Source: Candidatus Poribacteria bacterium (GTDB lineage: Bacteria; Poribacteria; WGA-4E; WGA-3G). Taken from it: a stretch of 64,000 nucleotides of DNA. The position numbers and the translations under genes are program-made. The notes below the pieces were generated by a model. It had not been told where the DNA came from, ran no database searches, and saw nothing but the letters and a program-made list of their open reading frames with translations. Positions within the stretch are counted from its first letter, which is position 1. Each line of letters starts with the position of its first letter. Below, one piece after another: positions 52,045-61,469 of the stretch. The stretch spans positions 2,046,001 through 2,110,000 of the forward strand of contig OY282386.1 in assembly GCA_958295945.1 (NCBI GenBank), read 5' to 3'.

Positions 52045-52950
52045 ATGGGAATTTTAATAGTCGGGACAATCACATTAGATACTGTCCAAACACCAACGGA
52101 AAAGGTTGAAGATGTCCTCGGTGGTTCTGGCACTTATGCGGCTGTTGCCGCAAGTTTTTTTGGGAATCCTGTGCGTCTTATCGGTGTCGTCGGTGCTGAT
52201 TTTCCATCTACCTATACAGATTTCCTACAAACACGTGGGATAGACTTAGAAGGAGTAACCCGAGTCCAAGACGGCAAATCCTTTCGGTGGGGTGGCAAAT
52301 ACACTGATGATTTGAATGTACGCGATACCCTCTTTACCGAATTGAACATTGTTGCGGATTTCAATCCTGTTTTACCAGATACCTACAAAGACACATCATA
52401 TCTCTTTTTAGCAAACGACCCACCCCAATTACAATTGAGCATAATTGAACAGGTATCAAACCCCAAACTTGTTGTTTCAGATACAATGGATTTTTGGATA
52501 AATGAGCAACGAGAAGCGTTAGAGAAAACAATAGAACGTGTTGACATCCTTATCCTAAACGACAGCGAAGCGAAATTGCTAACAGGTGAATCTAATCTAT
52601 TGCATGCAGCACGGGCAATCTTGCGTTACGGACCTAAACGCGTCATTATCAAAAAGGGTGAACACGGTGCTATTAGCATTACAGAAACTTCATTCTTCAG
52701 CGCACCAGCATATCCGCTGACAGAAGTAACAGACCCTACAGGTGCAGGCGATAGTTTCGCAGGTGGATTCATGGGATATCTTGCCTCTGTTGATGATATT
52801 TCGGAAGGCTCAATCCGCAAAGCGATGATGTATGGTACAGTGGTTGCTTCATTTAACATTGAAGATTTCAGCATCAACCGGCAAAAGTCTGTCCAGTTCA
52901 GCGAAATAGAAGCACGATACCAAAAACTCCAAGATGCTGTGCAGTTTTAA
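52045..52950 (+). CDS. PfkB-family carbohydrate kinase
   Basis: 301 residues from ATG 52045, where the typical opening GILIVGTITLDTVQTP and GGSGTYAAVAASFFGNPVRLIGVVG begin; a longer frame to 51967 runs through repeat sequence. Motif 2 with the catalytic base is DPTGAGDSFAGGFMG. ATP transfers phosphate to a sugar, sugar acid or nucleoside. The uronate-type genes nearby make a keto-deoxygluconate kinase plausible, but the DxxVxGS-type sugar loop (FRWGGKYTDDLNVRDT) is close to ribokinase-like/adenosine-kinase-like variants too. Confidence 0.88.
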   Translation: MGILIVGTITLDTVQTPTEKVEDVLGGSGTYAAVAASFFGNPVRLIGVVGADFPSTYTDFLQTRGIDLEGVTRVQDGKSFRWGGKYTDDLNVRDTLFTELNIVADFNPVLPDTYKDTSYLFLANDPPQLQLSIIEQVSNPKLVVSDTMDFWINEQREALEKTIERVDILILNDSEAKLLTGESNLLHAARAILRYGPKRVIIKKGEHGAISITETSFFSAPAYPLTEVTDPTGAGDSFAGGFMGYLASVDDISEGSIRKAMMYGTVVASFNIEDFSINRQKSVQFSEIEARYQKLQDAVQF

Positions 52951-53077
52951 GTTTAGTTAATTTAGTAGATAGGTTTGTGTTGTTATATTGACAAGTTGTT
53001 ACTATTCCTTGAAAACCATTTAGTCCATAGGGACGATATGTGATATTATACCATTCCATTTAAGGAATTTCCTGTTC

Positions 53078-53099
53078 GTAGTCGCGCAATTCATTGCGC
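53078..53099 (+). repeat. GTAG-headed hairpin GCGCAAT/ATTGCGC
   Basis: Same element as 46036-46057 (GTAG at 53078-53081, stem 53084-53090/53093-53099, followed by CTCTTACATT). It occupies the gap 52951-53243 that otherwise shows no gene. Confidence 0.75.
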
Positions 53100-53243
53100 C
53101 TCTTACATTTCAGTTAAAAGGTAAAGTCAATTATAAAATTGTTATTACATGGAAACGGGTTATGTCTCATCCCGAGACACTTTCTGAACTACTCGGTTAT
53201 ATCTCTTAGGATCTTTGAAATACAACTTAGCATTGTCAACCAC

Positions 53244-53507
53244 TCACTTCAACAAAGCAAGATCGTCTTGTTCAGCGTTCTCAACTCTTAAAAGAGTGCG
53301 AATGACATCTTCATCAAATTTTCCATATAATTGACCTATTGCAGCATTCAGAAAAGCTGAAGTTAATGTCGTGACATTATGAAATGAGATTGATATTTTC
53401 TTGTCTGCTGTTAGTGCTGAAACCACACGTTCAAATACCTTCTGTCCATCACCAGCAGCAATACATAAAGGACTACCTACAACTTTAAATAGGGATATTC
53501 TTATCAC
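53244..53507 (-). CDS. STAS-like DUF4325 protein
   Basis: 87 residues. GQKVFERVVSALTADKKISISFHNVTTLTSAFLNAAIGQLYGKFDEDVIRT matches DUF4325, a STAS-like fold (the S-x-F-L-N-x-A-x-G-x-L pattern). In other genomes it is paired with a histidine-kinase-like ATPase or sits beside phage-defence or sensor genes; no such partner is next to it. The following lpd gene is 97 bases away on the same strand. Family confident, role unknown. Confidence 0.78.
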   Translation of the reverse strand: MIRISLFKVVGSPLCIAAGDGQKVFERVVSALTADKKISISFHNVTTLTSAFLNAAIGQLYGKFDEDVIRTLLRVENAEQDDLALLK

Positions 53508-53603
53508 CCCTGTGGCATGGCAATCTCCCGTGGTGTTGTTTATACATACAATTGATATAAATCCAAAACGTTGTGAATAGACAATTAGTTTTTAAAGATT
53601 AGG

Positions 53604-54980
53604 TTACACCACATGCACAGCCCTACCATAAGCCGCCTCAGCAGACTCCATCACCATCTCCGACAACGTCGGATGTGCATGCACAGTATGAGCAATATCC
53701 ATCGCAGACGCACCCAAACGAATCGCAACTGCAGCCTCATGAATCAGCGTAGAAGCATGCACCCCTACAATATGCACACCAAGAATATCACCGCTATCCG
53801 CATCCGTGATAGTCTTAACAAATCCATCCGCTTCGCCCATACCTAACGCCATACCACTTGCCCCATAAGGAAACCTACCAGTCTTAACCTCATATCCTTC
53901 ATCTGTTGCCTCTTTCTCGGTCATACCAGCATGACCAATTTCAGGCAGAGTAAACACACACCACGGAATAACTTGATAATCCATCTCAGTCGTTTCACCG
54001 AGACAGTTTTGTGCTGCAACCTTCCCTTCAGCAGATGCCACATGTGCCAACAAATACCGACTTGCAACATCACCAACAGCAAAAATCCCAGATACATTCG
54101 TCTCCATCTGTTCATTCACAACAATTTTACCATTTTCTGTGCGGACTCCGACCTTTTCTAACCCAATTCCCTCCGAATTATAACGTCTACCGATAGAAAC
54201 AAGCATCTTTTCTGCAGTGATCTTTTCACCAGCTTCAAGAACTGCCGTAACACCTTCCTCCGATTTCTCAACACCGGTTATTTTCGCACCCGTCTGTATA
54301 GAAATCCCTTTTCGCTTCATGAATAGTTGAATATGCCGAACAACCTGAACATCTTCAGTAGCCAGAATTGTCGGAAGCAGTTCCAACACAGTCACTTTAC
54401 AACCGAAAGCATTGAAAATAGAAGCGAATTCACATCCAGAAACACCACCACCAACAATAAGCAAACTTTCGGGAAGTTCCGTAAGTTCAAGAATACCTGT
54501 CGTAGTCAAGACATCCGTTTCATCAATTTCAAAGATCGGTGGCTCAGCAGGTTCAGACCCAGTAGCAAGAATGACGTTTTTCACATCGACCTGTTCAGTT
54601 GTGCCATCTGCTTTTTTCACGGAAACTGTTTTCTTGTCTGTTAGAGTAGCCTCACCGTTTATAGTATGTATTTTGTTCGCCTTCAAAAGTTGTCCAATCC
54701 CACCTGTCAACTTCTGAATTACTTCTGTCTTATGCGAATAAGCCTGTGAATAATCAACGGCAATGTCAGGAATATTAAGTGCAGGAGTGTTTTCAACTTG
54801 CTCAGCAAGATGTGCAATAGAAAAGAGGGTCTTAGTCGGAATACACCCCCTATTGAGACAGGTTCCACCCCACTCTCCTTTTTCTATAAGACACACGGTG
54901 CCACCCATTTGTGCTGCTCTGATAGCAGCAACATAGCCTCCCGGACCTCCACCGATAATTCCAACATCATACATAACCAT
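53604..54980 (-). CDS. lpdA: Dihydrolipoyl dehydrogenase
   Basis: 458 residues; AGGAG 5 bases before ATG 54980. FAD-binding MYDVGIIGGGPGGYVAAIRAAQMGG; redox pair C-x4-C in GGTCLNRGCIPTK; NAD domain LLIVGGGVSGCEFASIFNAFG; central FAD ATNVSGIFAVGDVAS; C-terminal HAHPTLSEMVMESA with the active-site His-Glu pair. It reoxidises dihydrolipoamide of 2-oxoacid dehydrogenase complexes or the glycine cleavage system. No E1/E2 or gcv genes are adjacent; the ferredoxin-type Kor enzyme does not need it. Confidence 0.95.
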   Translation of the reverse strand: MVMYDVGIIGGGPGGYVAAIRAAQMGGTVCLIEKGEWGGTCLNRGCIPTKTLFSIAHLAEQVENTPALNIPDIAVDYSQAYSHKTEVIQKLTGGIGQLLKANKIHTINGEATLTDKKTVSVKKADGTTEQVDVKNVILATGSEPAEPPIFEIDETDVLTTTGILELTELPESLLIVGGGVSGCEFASIFNAFGCKVTVLELLPTILATEDVQVVRHIQLFMKRKGISIQTGAKITGVEKSEEGVTAVLEAGEKITAEKMLVSIGRRYNSEGIGLEKVGVRTENGKIVVNEQMETNVSGIFAVGDVASRYLLAHVASAEGKVAAQNCLGETTEMDYQVIPWCVFTLPEIGHAGMTEKEATDEGYEVKTGRFPYGASGMALGMGEADGFVKTITDADSGDILGVHIVGVHASTLIHEAAVAIRLGASAMDIAHTVHAHPTLSEMVMESAEAAYGRAVHVV

Positions 54981-55057
54981 ATCAACTCCTAATTTTGAAT
55001 GAATACAATTCTAACACAACAAATTAGGCGTGTCAAGGCAGCCATTCAATTGAGGTG

Positions 55058-55285
55058 TGTAAAGTTTTCGGCACTAAACTCAATATCCGATGAAATATAC
55101 ACGTTTTTTCCAAGAAACTATAAAATAACAAAAGAAATGTTAAATATTGTAAATATTAACTTGACTTAAGTAATTTGATTATGTTATAATATACATCACA
55201 TATAACGTGTTGAATAAGGAAGAGAATTATGAAAACAAAACAACGGACACAAGGAATAATGATCATCCTACAAACAATCTTTTCA
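55058..55285 (+). repeat. Promoter-plus-leader repeat, copy B
   Basis: Inverted, diverged duplicate of 18974-19194. Conserved landmarks: TGTAAAGTTTT at the left end, TCAATATCCGATGAAAT, promoter, GAATAAGGAAGAGAAT and ATGAAAACAAAAC. Identity ends at ATCTTTTCA (55285). Confidence 0.85.
55161..55190 (+). promoter_or_regulatory. Sigma-70-like promoter in leader repeat copy B
   Basis: TTGACT at 55161-55166, TATAAT at 55185-55190, spacer 18, as in copy A. Confidence 0.75.
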
Positions 55286-55408
55286 GGACATAGAGAAAGT
55301 ACAGAAGACGTACAATTTCAAAAATTTCTGTTTTTTAATAGACACCTTACGAACCCTTATGTCCACTGCTCTTACAGCGACGTACAAAGACGTACAGGTT
55401 GTACGTGA
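55229..55408 (+). CDS. Leader ORF of copy B
   Basis: Fifty-nine codons from ATG 55229 with Shine-Dalgarno AAGGAAGAG: MKTKQRTQGIMIILQTIFSG and on to VQRRTGCT. The first 19 residues match copy A (MKTKHHRIMIILQAIFS allowing a small gap), the rest does not. It overlaps the next small ORF in another frame. Confidence 0.35.
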   Translation: MKTKQRTQGIMIILQTIFSGHRESTEDVQFQKFLFFNRHLTNPYVHCSYSDVQRRTGCT

Positions 55409-55583
55409 ATTTGTACGTCAATTGTACGGTATTGACAAAGGAAAAATCTCGGATTTCATTGACAAGACACGCGTTCAATGTGAATGTCTTATGTACATTC
55501 ATCAAGCGCAATTCATTGCGCCGCTTACATTTAGCACCCGGAGAATGCCAAAAGACATTCATACCGTTGATTTAGCGTATTAG
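55359..55583 (+). CDS. Small helix-rich ORF over the GTAC array
   Basis: Seventy-four codons from ATG 55359: MSTALTATYKDVQVVREF, then VRQLYGIDKGKISDFIDKTR. The first 14 residues parallel the ORF at 18599-18730 (TAL-x-A-x-x-K-x-VQ). The last third runs through a hairpin repeat, so the C-terminus is unlikely to be native. Could be a small regulator or only a shadow of the GTAC array. Confidence 0.35.
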   Translation: MSTALTATYKDVQVVREFVRQLYGIDKGKISDFIDKTRVQCECLMYIHQAQFIAPLTFSTRRMPKDIHTVDLAY

Positions 55584-55762
55584 GCATTGATTTGGATTGA
55601 TTGTTTTTACCAACATCGGAGCGGCTAATCTTAACAATCGCACTCTGTAACATCAGACTCACAATCCTGAAAATCCTGGTTCAGACAAGAAACTCCTAAT
55701 TTAGCCAAAAATCAACAACTTTCTACAGATTCACAAAAAACTATAAATATTATTACTTTTAC

Positions 55763-55794
55763 TTGACAATTACTTATACAAATAGTATAAGTAA
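55763..55794 (+). promoter_or_regulatory. Promoter with overlapping operator-like palindrome
   Basis: TTGACA at 55763-55768 and TATAAG at 55786-55791, spacer 17. A perfect palindrome TTACTTATAC/GTATAAGTAA (55770-55779 and 55785-55794, loop 5) covers the spacer and the -10 box, the layout of an autorepressor site. No obvious repressor gene follows. Confidence 0.55.
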
Positions 55795-56267
55795 CAGATG
55801 TTTAGAATGTAGACCCAAATCGGCAATGCAAGTTTAGAGACTCAGGAGGTGGCGCAGTTCCCTGAAGAACCGACAACACGGGAGCTTAAATTGACAACCA
55901 CAACTGCCGATTGTTGCGAAAAACCAGTATGTAAAGTTGGAACCCATAAAACCGAATTTAGGTTTTGCATTCCACTCTTATATATCTCTTGCTGCCAGTG
56001 GCAGTTCGTATCGCACAGGATACAATCTATAGGTAAAATGTCATGTTACCCCAAAACCAAAGAAGAGTAACACAGACAGAATTAACAAAAATCACATTTA
56101 TCAAATGGGGTGTGATGTCGTGTATCCACACCTTGAATAATTCATGTAAGGACACAAAAAACTTAAATCACAAAACGTACCGGATCCAAAAATTGAAATT
56201 TGCAGAAATGTGCACAAAAAAACACTCACAAACCCATACACAGACAGTACTCACAACCCGGTACGAA

Positions 56268-56311
56268 AAACCGTACCGTAAAACGAAAAAACGCACTTTA
56301 CGGTACGGTTT
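56268..56311. repeat. 15-bp inverted repeat with GTAC cores
   Basis: AAACCGTACCGTAAA (56268-56282) and TTTACGGTACGGTTT (56297-56311), 14-base loop. A further GGTACG lies at 56260. No poly-T follows, so it looks more like a protein-binding site or structured leader than a terminator. Confidence 0.7.
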
Positions 56312-56530
56312 CAAGAACGCAAGAAATCAATGGATTTACATGTCATTTAATCATTTTCTTGGAGACCTTTCTAACCCCGATTGATAGCAGAAACATAAAA
56401 TACAACCAAACAATACCATTTGTAATAGGTATTCTTTTTTTGATAAACGTCATTCATAAATGGAAACGATGAGGCACCAACTCTTAACCGCGTAATCTGT
56501 GTAATCCGAGATTCAGAAACAAAATAATTC

Positions 56531-56559
56531 TTGACGATTCAACGATTTTAGGATATACT
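56531..56559 (+). promoter_or_regulatory. Sigma-70-like promoter for gltB
   Basis: TTGACG at 56531-56536 and TATACT at 56554-56559, spacer 17, giving a leader of about 110 bases before the first possible gltB start. Confidence 0.65.
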
Positions 56560-56679
56560 ATATACTTGTGAATAGAGTTAACCTAAGGAGAAAAGGAAAG
56601 AAAATAGTTATATTTATTACATGACGGTATCTAAACTATTGTTATATCGGCTTTTATATTAGATCATATTATTTAACGG

Positions 56680-59600
56680 ATGCCGACAATCTTGATTACT
56701 TGGAGTATGAGTTTACAAATGCACGAACATTTATATGAGAAAGATGCTTGTGGGGTAGGTTTTATAGCAAATCGTTCAGGCAATCGAAGCCACGCAATCT
56801 TGGAGATGGCAATACAGGCAGTCACAAATTTGACACACCGAGGCGCAGTTGCTGCCGATGCAAAAACAGGCGATGGAGCAGGTATCCTCACACAGATCCC
56901 AGAGAAATTATTTCAAAAAGAATTACACAGAGTCGGAGCACGTATAGATTCAATTAACGACCTTGCTGTTGGCACTATTTTCCTATCAAAGAACGACCCT
57001 GTTGCAAAAGAACGTAGTCAGAAGATCGTAGAAGACATTTTACACCACTATGGATTTCCGTTACTTAGATGGCGTGCCGTTCCTATTGATGATTCTTCAC
57101 TTGGAGAAAAAGCAATGGCAACATCGCCATTGATTCAACAGGTGCTTATTGGAAGACCGAACCATATTACTCTTGACAATTATGAGCACCGCCTCTATCT
57201 TATTTGCAAGGAAATTGAACATCAGGTTGTAGAAGAGCAACTTCCCGATTTTCATATTGCCTCATTCTCACACCGCACCATAGTATATAAAGGACTCCTT
57301 GTTGCCCCACAACTGGCAATGTTTTATTCTGACCTTTGCAATGATGATTTTGAAGCATCATTAGCAGTTTTTCACCAGCGATACAGCACGAATACTTCAT
57401 CCACATGGCCCCTTGCCCAGCCGTTCCGTATGCTCGCGCATAACGGTGAGATTAACACCTTGATGGGAAATAGAAATTGGATGCGCGCTCGTGAAGCAGA
57501 ATTATCTTCGCCTATTTGGAAAGAAGATATCAAAAGACTTACACCGATTATCAATCCTTATGGAAGCGATTCTATGAGTCTTGATAACGCATTGGAATTA
57601 TTGACACATTCTGACAGAAGTATCCTCCATTCAATGATGTGTCTAATACCAGAAGCTTATGAACAGATATCAGATATGTCCGAGGAACTGAAAAACTGCT
57701 ATCAATACCTCTCATGCGTTAGCGAACCTTGGGACGGTCCGGCTGCCGTTGCGTTCACAGATGGCATTATTGTCGGAGCATGTTTGGATAGAAACGGACT
57801 AAGACCCGCACGATATAAAGTAACAGATGACGGTCTTGTTGTCATGGGATCTGAAGTTGGTATCATTGAATTGGATGACAGTCGTGTCGTCAGAAAAGGA
57901 CGATTAGGTCCAGGCCAAATGATTGCTGTTGATACGCTACGCAGCGAACTGCTATTGGATACAGATATAAAACATGAAGTGGCACATCATAAACCTTATG
58001 CAAAATGGATCAATCAACGTACACATTTAAGCGATCTAAATCCTCAGGCACCAGGCACAATTACACCAATACCAGACGATCTACAGACTCAACAAAAGGC
58101 ATTTGGTTATATGATTGAAGATGTGGAACGGTTTATAAAACCGATGGTCCTTCAAGCGAAAGAATCAGTTGGTTCTATGGGAGATGATACGCCGCCTGCT
58201 GTCATTTCACGGAATCCACGCCTACTTTATCACTATTTTAAGCAGCTTTTCGCACAAGTTACCAATCCCGCAATTGACTCACTGAGAGAACGCCTAGTAA
58301 TGTCTCTAACGACCTATATCGGAAAACGACACAGTCTACTGACAGAGACCGAACACCACGCAAAAGTAATTCGATTGACTTCACCTATTTTGACAAACGA
58401 AGAATTAGAGACTTTGAAGACACAAGCCTTACCTGACTTCAAACACACTACAATTCCTGTCTGTTTCCCAGTTTCCTCTGGTACACAGGGATTAGAAAAG
58501 GCACTTGATACTTTGTGTGAAAATGTCTTAGATGCCGTATCTGCTGGAAACACGTTATTGGTCTTGAGTGATAAACAAGCCAATGCAGAATCTGCTCCGA
58601 TACCAATGTTGCTTGCCGTAGGTGCAGTACATCATCATCTCATCCGAGAAGGTAAACGGATGCAAGTCAGCCTAATCGTCGAAGCAGGAGACCCGCGTGA
58701 AGAACATCATTATGCTGTACTACTTGGATATGGTGCTGATGCTATCAATCCTTACCTCGCATTTTCTACAATTGCCCAACTTGCTGAAAATGACGAATTT
58801 GAAGAACTTAACACAGAGCAAGCGATCAATAACTATAAAGAAGCAGTTGAAAAAGGCATTTTGAAGATTATGGCAAAAATGGGAATTTCAACAGTATCAA
58901 GTTATCGAGGAGCACAGATTTTTGAAGCAATTGGCATTAATTCCTCAGTTATTGATAGATGTTTTACAGGCACACCATCAAGGTTAAGCGGAATTGGGTT
59001 TGAACATATCGCTGCCGAAACTCTCCATTTCCATACAAAAGCATTTGGAGGAACGGACGACAGAAGAACTTTACAAGAAGCAGGTTATTTCAGATTTCGT
59101 AGAAACGGTGAATTTCACGCATTTAATCCAACCGTATTCAAGGCAATGCACAAATTTGTCAAAAGCGGTGATGCTGAAGATTATGCACAATATGCCGAAG
59201 CAGTTGAAGAAGGCGATCCATCCAGTCTACGCGATTTACTCGCCTTCAAACCGAGTTCTCCTATTCCCATTGAGGATGTTGAACCCGCAGAAGATATCGT
59301 TCGTCGCTTTACCACAGGAAGTATGTCTTTTGGTGCATTAAGCCGAGAAACACACGAAACCTTGGCTATCGCAATGAACAGACTCGGGGCAAAGTCAGGT
59401 AGTGGTGAAGGTGGTGAAGACACAGGTCGTTTTGTTAAACAGCCGAATGGTGATCTTGCGTCAAGTGCAATAAAACAAGTCGCATCCGGACGCTTCGGTG
59501 TAACACCACAATATCTTGCATCCGCACGTGAGTTAGAGATTAAAATGGCTCAGGGTTCTAAACCTGGGGAAGGTGGACAAATTCCCGGACATAAAGTTAC

Positions 59601-61200
59601 CCTTGAAATTGCAAAGATTCGGAACTCTGTTCCAGGAGTCCCTTTAATATCCCCACCACCACATCACGATATCTATTCAATTGAAGACCTCGCACAATTA
59701 ATCTATGACCTCAAACAAGTTAACCCACGCGCAAAAGTTGCTGTCAAACTCGTTTCAGAATTCCTAATCGGAACTATCGCTTCTGGTGTCGCAAAAGGAT
59801 ACGCAGATGTAATCCAAATAAGTGGACATGAAGGCGGTACTGGAGCCTCTCCACTCAGTTCCATCAAGAATGCTGGCACGCCATGGGAACTCGGTCTCGC
59901 AGAAACACAACACCGACTCGTTGAAAATGAACTACGCGAACGGGTTGTGCTAAGAGTTGATGGTGGGATGCGTTCAGGGCGCGACATCGTCATCGCAGCG
60001 ATGTTAGGAGCAGAGGAATATGGATTCGGCACTTCAGCAATGGTGGCAACAGGGTGTGTTATGGCACGTCAATGCCATCTAAACACTTGTCCTGTAGGCG
60101 TTGCCACACAAGACCCCGCACTCCGCGCAAAATATCCCGGTACTCCTGAAATGGTCGTCAACTTTATGCTCGGAGTAGCAAATGAGGTGCGGACTATTCT
60201 CGCGAATTTAGGACACAAAACCTTAAACGATGTTATCGGTCGGCCAGAATTGTTAGAACTCGCAGACTTAGTTGACTATCCAAAAGCTGCTACCCTTGAC
60301 CTAACAGAGATCCTCTCCCCCGCAGACCCCACAGGTGAAAGCCCGCGTTATCATTTACAGGAACGTAATAATCGTGTTGATACACCATTAGATGACAAAA
60401 TTTTGGTTGATGCAGCGACTGCAATTGAAAAAACAGAGCCTATTCAACTTTCATATTCAATTCGGAATACACACCGAACTGTTGGTGCTAAACTATCTGG
60501 TGAAATTGCATTTCAATACGGAGACACACCATTGCCGAAAGAGACCATCCGATGTCACTTTAAAGGCAGTGCAGGACAGAGTTTCGGGGCATTTTGTATT
60601 AGTGGACTACAACTCGTTCTAACCGGTGAAGCGAATGACTATGTTGGAAAATGTATGGCAGGTGGTGTAATTGTCATCAAACCTTCAACTGACGCGCGTT
60701 TCAAATCACATGAGAATACCATCATCGGTAACACTGTGCTGTATGGAGCAACAAGTGGTGCCTTATATGCCGCAGGAAGAGCCGGTGAACGCTTCTGTGT
60801 ACGTAACAGTGGAGCAACAGCTGTCGTGGAAGGTGTCGGAGACCATGGATGTGAATATATGACTGGCGGTACTATTGTCATATTGGGAGAAACAGGACGT
60901 AACTTTGGCGCAGGTATGACAGGTGGTTCGGGTTACGTACTTGATGAAAATCAACAATTCGAAAATAAGATTAATCCACAACTGATTAAGTTAGAGCCTG
61001 TAACAGAGAAGGTTGACGAGGATACGTTAGTAGAGTTGATACAAAAGCATCTTGAGTTGACAGAAAGTCGTCGCGCTGAACAAATCCTTGCCAACTGGGA
61101 TGTATTCTTACCACTCTTCTGGAAGATTGTCACACCGCCTCCACCGCCTCCACCAACACCGACGCGGCGAGTCCGCAAGAGAGTACCCAGAAAAAAATAA
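56680..61200 (+). CDS. gltB: Glutamate synthase large subunit
   Basis: 1506 residues from the first ATG; 56707 and 56719 are also possible (GGAG at 56702-56705), so the N-terminus is uncertain. The Ntn amidotransferase nucleophile is the Cys of DACGVGFIA (24 by the first start), with only a short propeptide. Central domain, FMN domain (SGSGEGGEDTGRF, VKLVSEFLIGTIASGVAKGYAD, SGHEGGTGASPLSS) and the 3Fe-4S ligands CVMARQCHLNTC (Cx5Cx4C) follow, then the GXGXG C-terminal domain. It makes glutamate from glutamine and 2-oxoglutarate. The small subunit GltD is not in the window, so reduction may come from a distant GltD or ferredoxin. The last residues are a poly-Pro stretch plus RRVRKRVPRKK. Confidence 0.95.
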   Translation: MPTILITWSMSLQMHEHLYEKDACGVGFIANRSGNRSHAILEMAIQAVTNLTHRGAVAADAKTGDGAGILTQIPEKLFQKELHRVGARIDSINDLAVGTIFLSKNDPVAKERSQKIVEDILHHYGFPLLRWRAVPIDDSSLGEKAMATSPLIQQVLIGRPNHITLDNYEHRLYLICKEIEHQVVEEQLPDFHIASFSHRTIVYKGLLVAPQLAMFYSDLCNDDFEASLAVFHQRYSTNTSSTWPLAQPFRMLAHNGEINTLMGNRNWMRAREAELSSPIWKEDIKRLTPIINPYGSDSMSLDNALELLTHSDRSILHSMMCLIPEAYEQISDMSEELKNCYQYLSCVSEPWDGPAAVAFTDGIIVGACLDRNGLRPARYKVTDDGLVVMGSEVGIIELDDSRVVRKGRLGPGQMIAVDTLRSELLLDTDIKHEVAHHKPYAKWINQRTHLSDLNPQAPGTITPIPDDLQTQQKAFGYMIEDVERFIKPMVLQAKESVGSMGDDTPPAVISRNPRLLYHYFKQLFAQVTNPAIDSLRERLVMSLTTYIGKRHSLLTETEHHAKVIRLTSPILTNEELETLKTQALPDFKHTTIPVCFPVSSGTQGLEKALDTLCENVLDAVSAGNTLLVLSDKQANAESAPIPMLLAVGAVHHHLIREGKRMQVSLIVEAGDPREEHHYAVLLGYGADAINPYLAFSTIAQLAENDEFEELNTEQAINNYKEAVEKGILKIMAKMGISTVSSYRGAQIFEAIGINSSVIDRCFTGTPSRLSGIGFEHIAAETLHFHTKAFGGTDDRRTLQEAGYFRFRRNGEFHAFNPTVFKAMHKFVKSGDAEDYAQYAEAVEEGDPSSLRDLLAFKPSSPIPIEDVEPAEDIVRRFTTGSMSFGALSRETHETLAIAMNRLGAKSGSGEGGEDTGRFVKQPNGDLASSAIKQVASGRFGVTPQYLASARELEIKMAQGSKPGEGGQIPGHKVTLEIAKIRNSVPGVPLISPPPHHDIYSIEDLAQLIYDLKQVNPRAKVAVKLVSEFLIGTIASGVAKGYADVIQISGHEGGTGASPLSSIKNAGTPWELGLAETQHRLVENELRERVVLRVDGGMRSGRDIVIAAMLGAEEYGFGTSAMVATGCVMARQCHLNTCPVGVATQDPALRAKYPGTPEMVVNFMLGVANEVRTILANLGHKTLNDVIGRPELLELADLVDYPKAATLDLTEILSPADPTGESPRYHLQERNNRVDTPLDDKILVDAATAIEKTEPIQLSYSIRNTHRTVGAKLSGEIAFQYGDTPLPKETIRCHFKGSAGQSFGAFCISGLQLVLTGEANDYVGKCMAGGVIVIKPSTDARFKSHENTIIGNTVLYGATSGALYAAGRAGERFCVRNSGATAVVEGVGDHGCEYMTGGTIVILGETGRNFGAGMTGGSGYVLDENQQFENKINPQLIKLEPVTEKVDEDTLVELIQKHLELTESRRAEQILANWDVFLPLFWKIVTPPPPPPPTPTRRVRKRVPRKK

Positions 61201-61244
61201 GTCCTCTTGCTACAGGTAGTATAGATCAAAACTGCCAAGAATTG

Positions 61245-61310
61245 TAGCGCGGGTTCTCCGTGCCCGAATGTTTGAATGTAGCAAGTTTCAGGACACGGAG
61301 ATCCGCGCTA
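61245..61310. repeat. Long imperfect inverted repeat between convergent genes
   Basis: Arms 61245-61265 and 61291-61310 (TAGCGCGG...CTCCGTG...CC) pair with one bulge; the left arm carries GTAG at 61244-61247. It lies 45 bases after gltB and probably separates it from the ExbD operon. Confidence 0.65.
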
Positions 61311-61362
61311 TAATCTCTCACGAAAATTTTCCTTAAAATGACGCTCTGGTATAACAAAAAGC

Positions 61363-61398
61363 ATAAACCTCTAATTGAAATCTCAATTAGAGGTTTAT
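61363..61398 (-). terminator. Rho-independent terminator of the exbB-exbD operon
   Basis: Perfect 16-bp stem (61363-61378 with 61383-61398) and 4-base loop; on the minus strand the stem is followed by GCTTTTTG. It lies 72 bases after the last exbD stop codon. Confidence 0.8.
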
Positions 61399-61469
61399 AT
61401 ATGTAATCGTTCCAATCCAAGGTAAGTTGTTTAAAACGGTGTAAGGTCAATCTCTCAGCATTGTGCCGG

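Larger units (their letters stand above)
54981..56679. other. 1.7-kb interval without firm genes, rich in GTAC boxes
   Basis: It contains copy B of the promoter-leader repeat (55058-55285), two small ORFs (55229-55408, 55359-55583), five GTAC tetramers in 46 bases (55382-55427) at spacings of 9-12 bases, a headless GCGCAAT hairpin (55506), an AATCCT/GGTTCAGACAA string (55672), a promoter with an operator-like palindrome (55763-55794), a 15-bp inverted repeat with GGTACG/CGTACC (56268-56311) and the gltB promoter. A frame at 55849-56070 (GTG, GGAGG abutting) has poor coding character and is not called. Confidence 0.65.

Noticed and set aside
55380-55430. CRISPR-like array from repeated GTAC strings
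   Set aside because: Spacing is 9-12 bases and repeats are 4-6 bases; there are no spacers or cas genes.
55849-56070. Possible 73-codon gene after the operator-like promoter
   Set aside because: GTG directly abuts the GGAGG, the translation has no hydrophobic pattern or known motif, and it ends in unrelated sequence.
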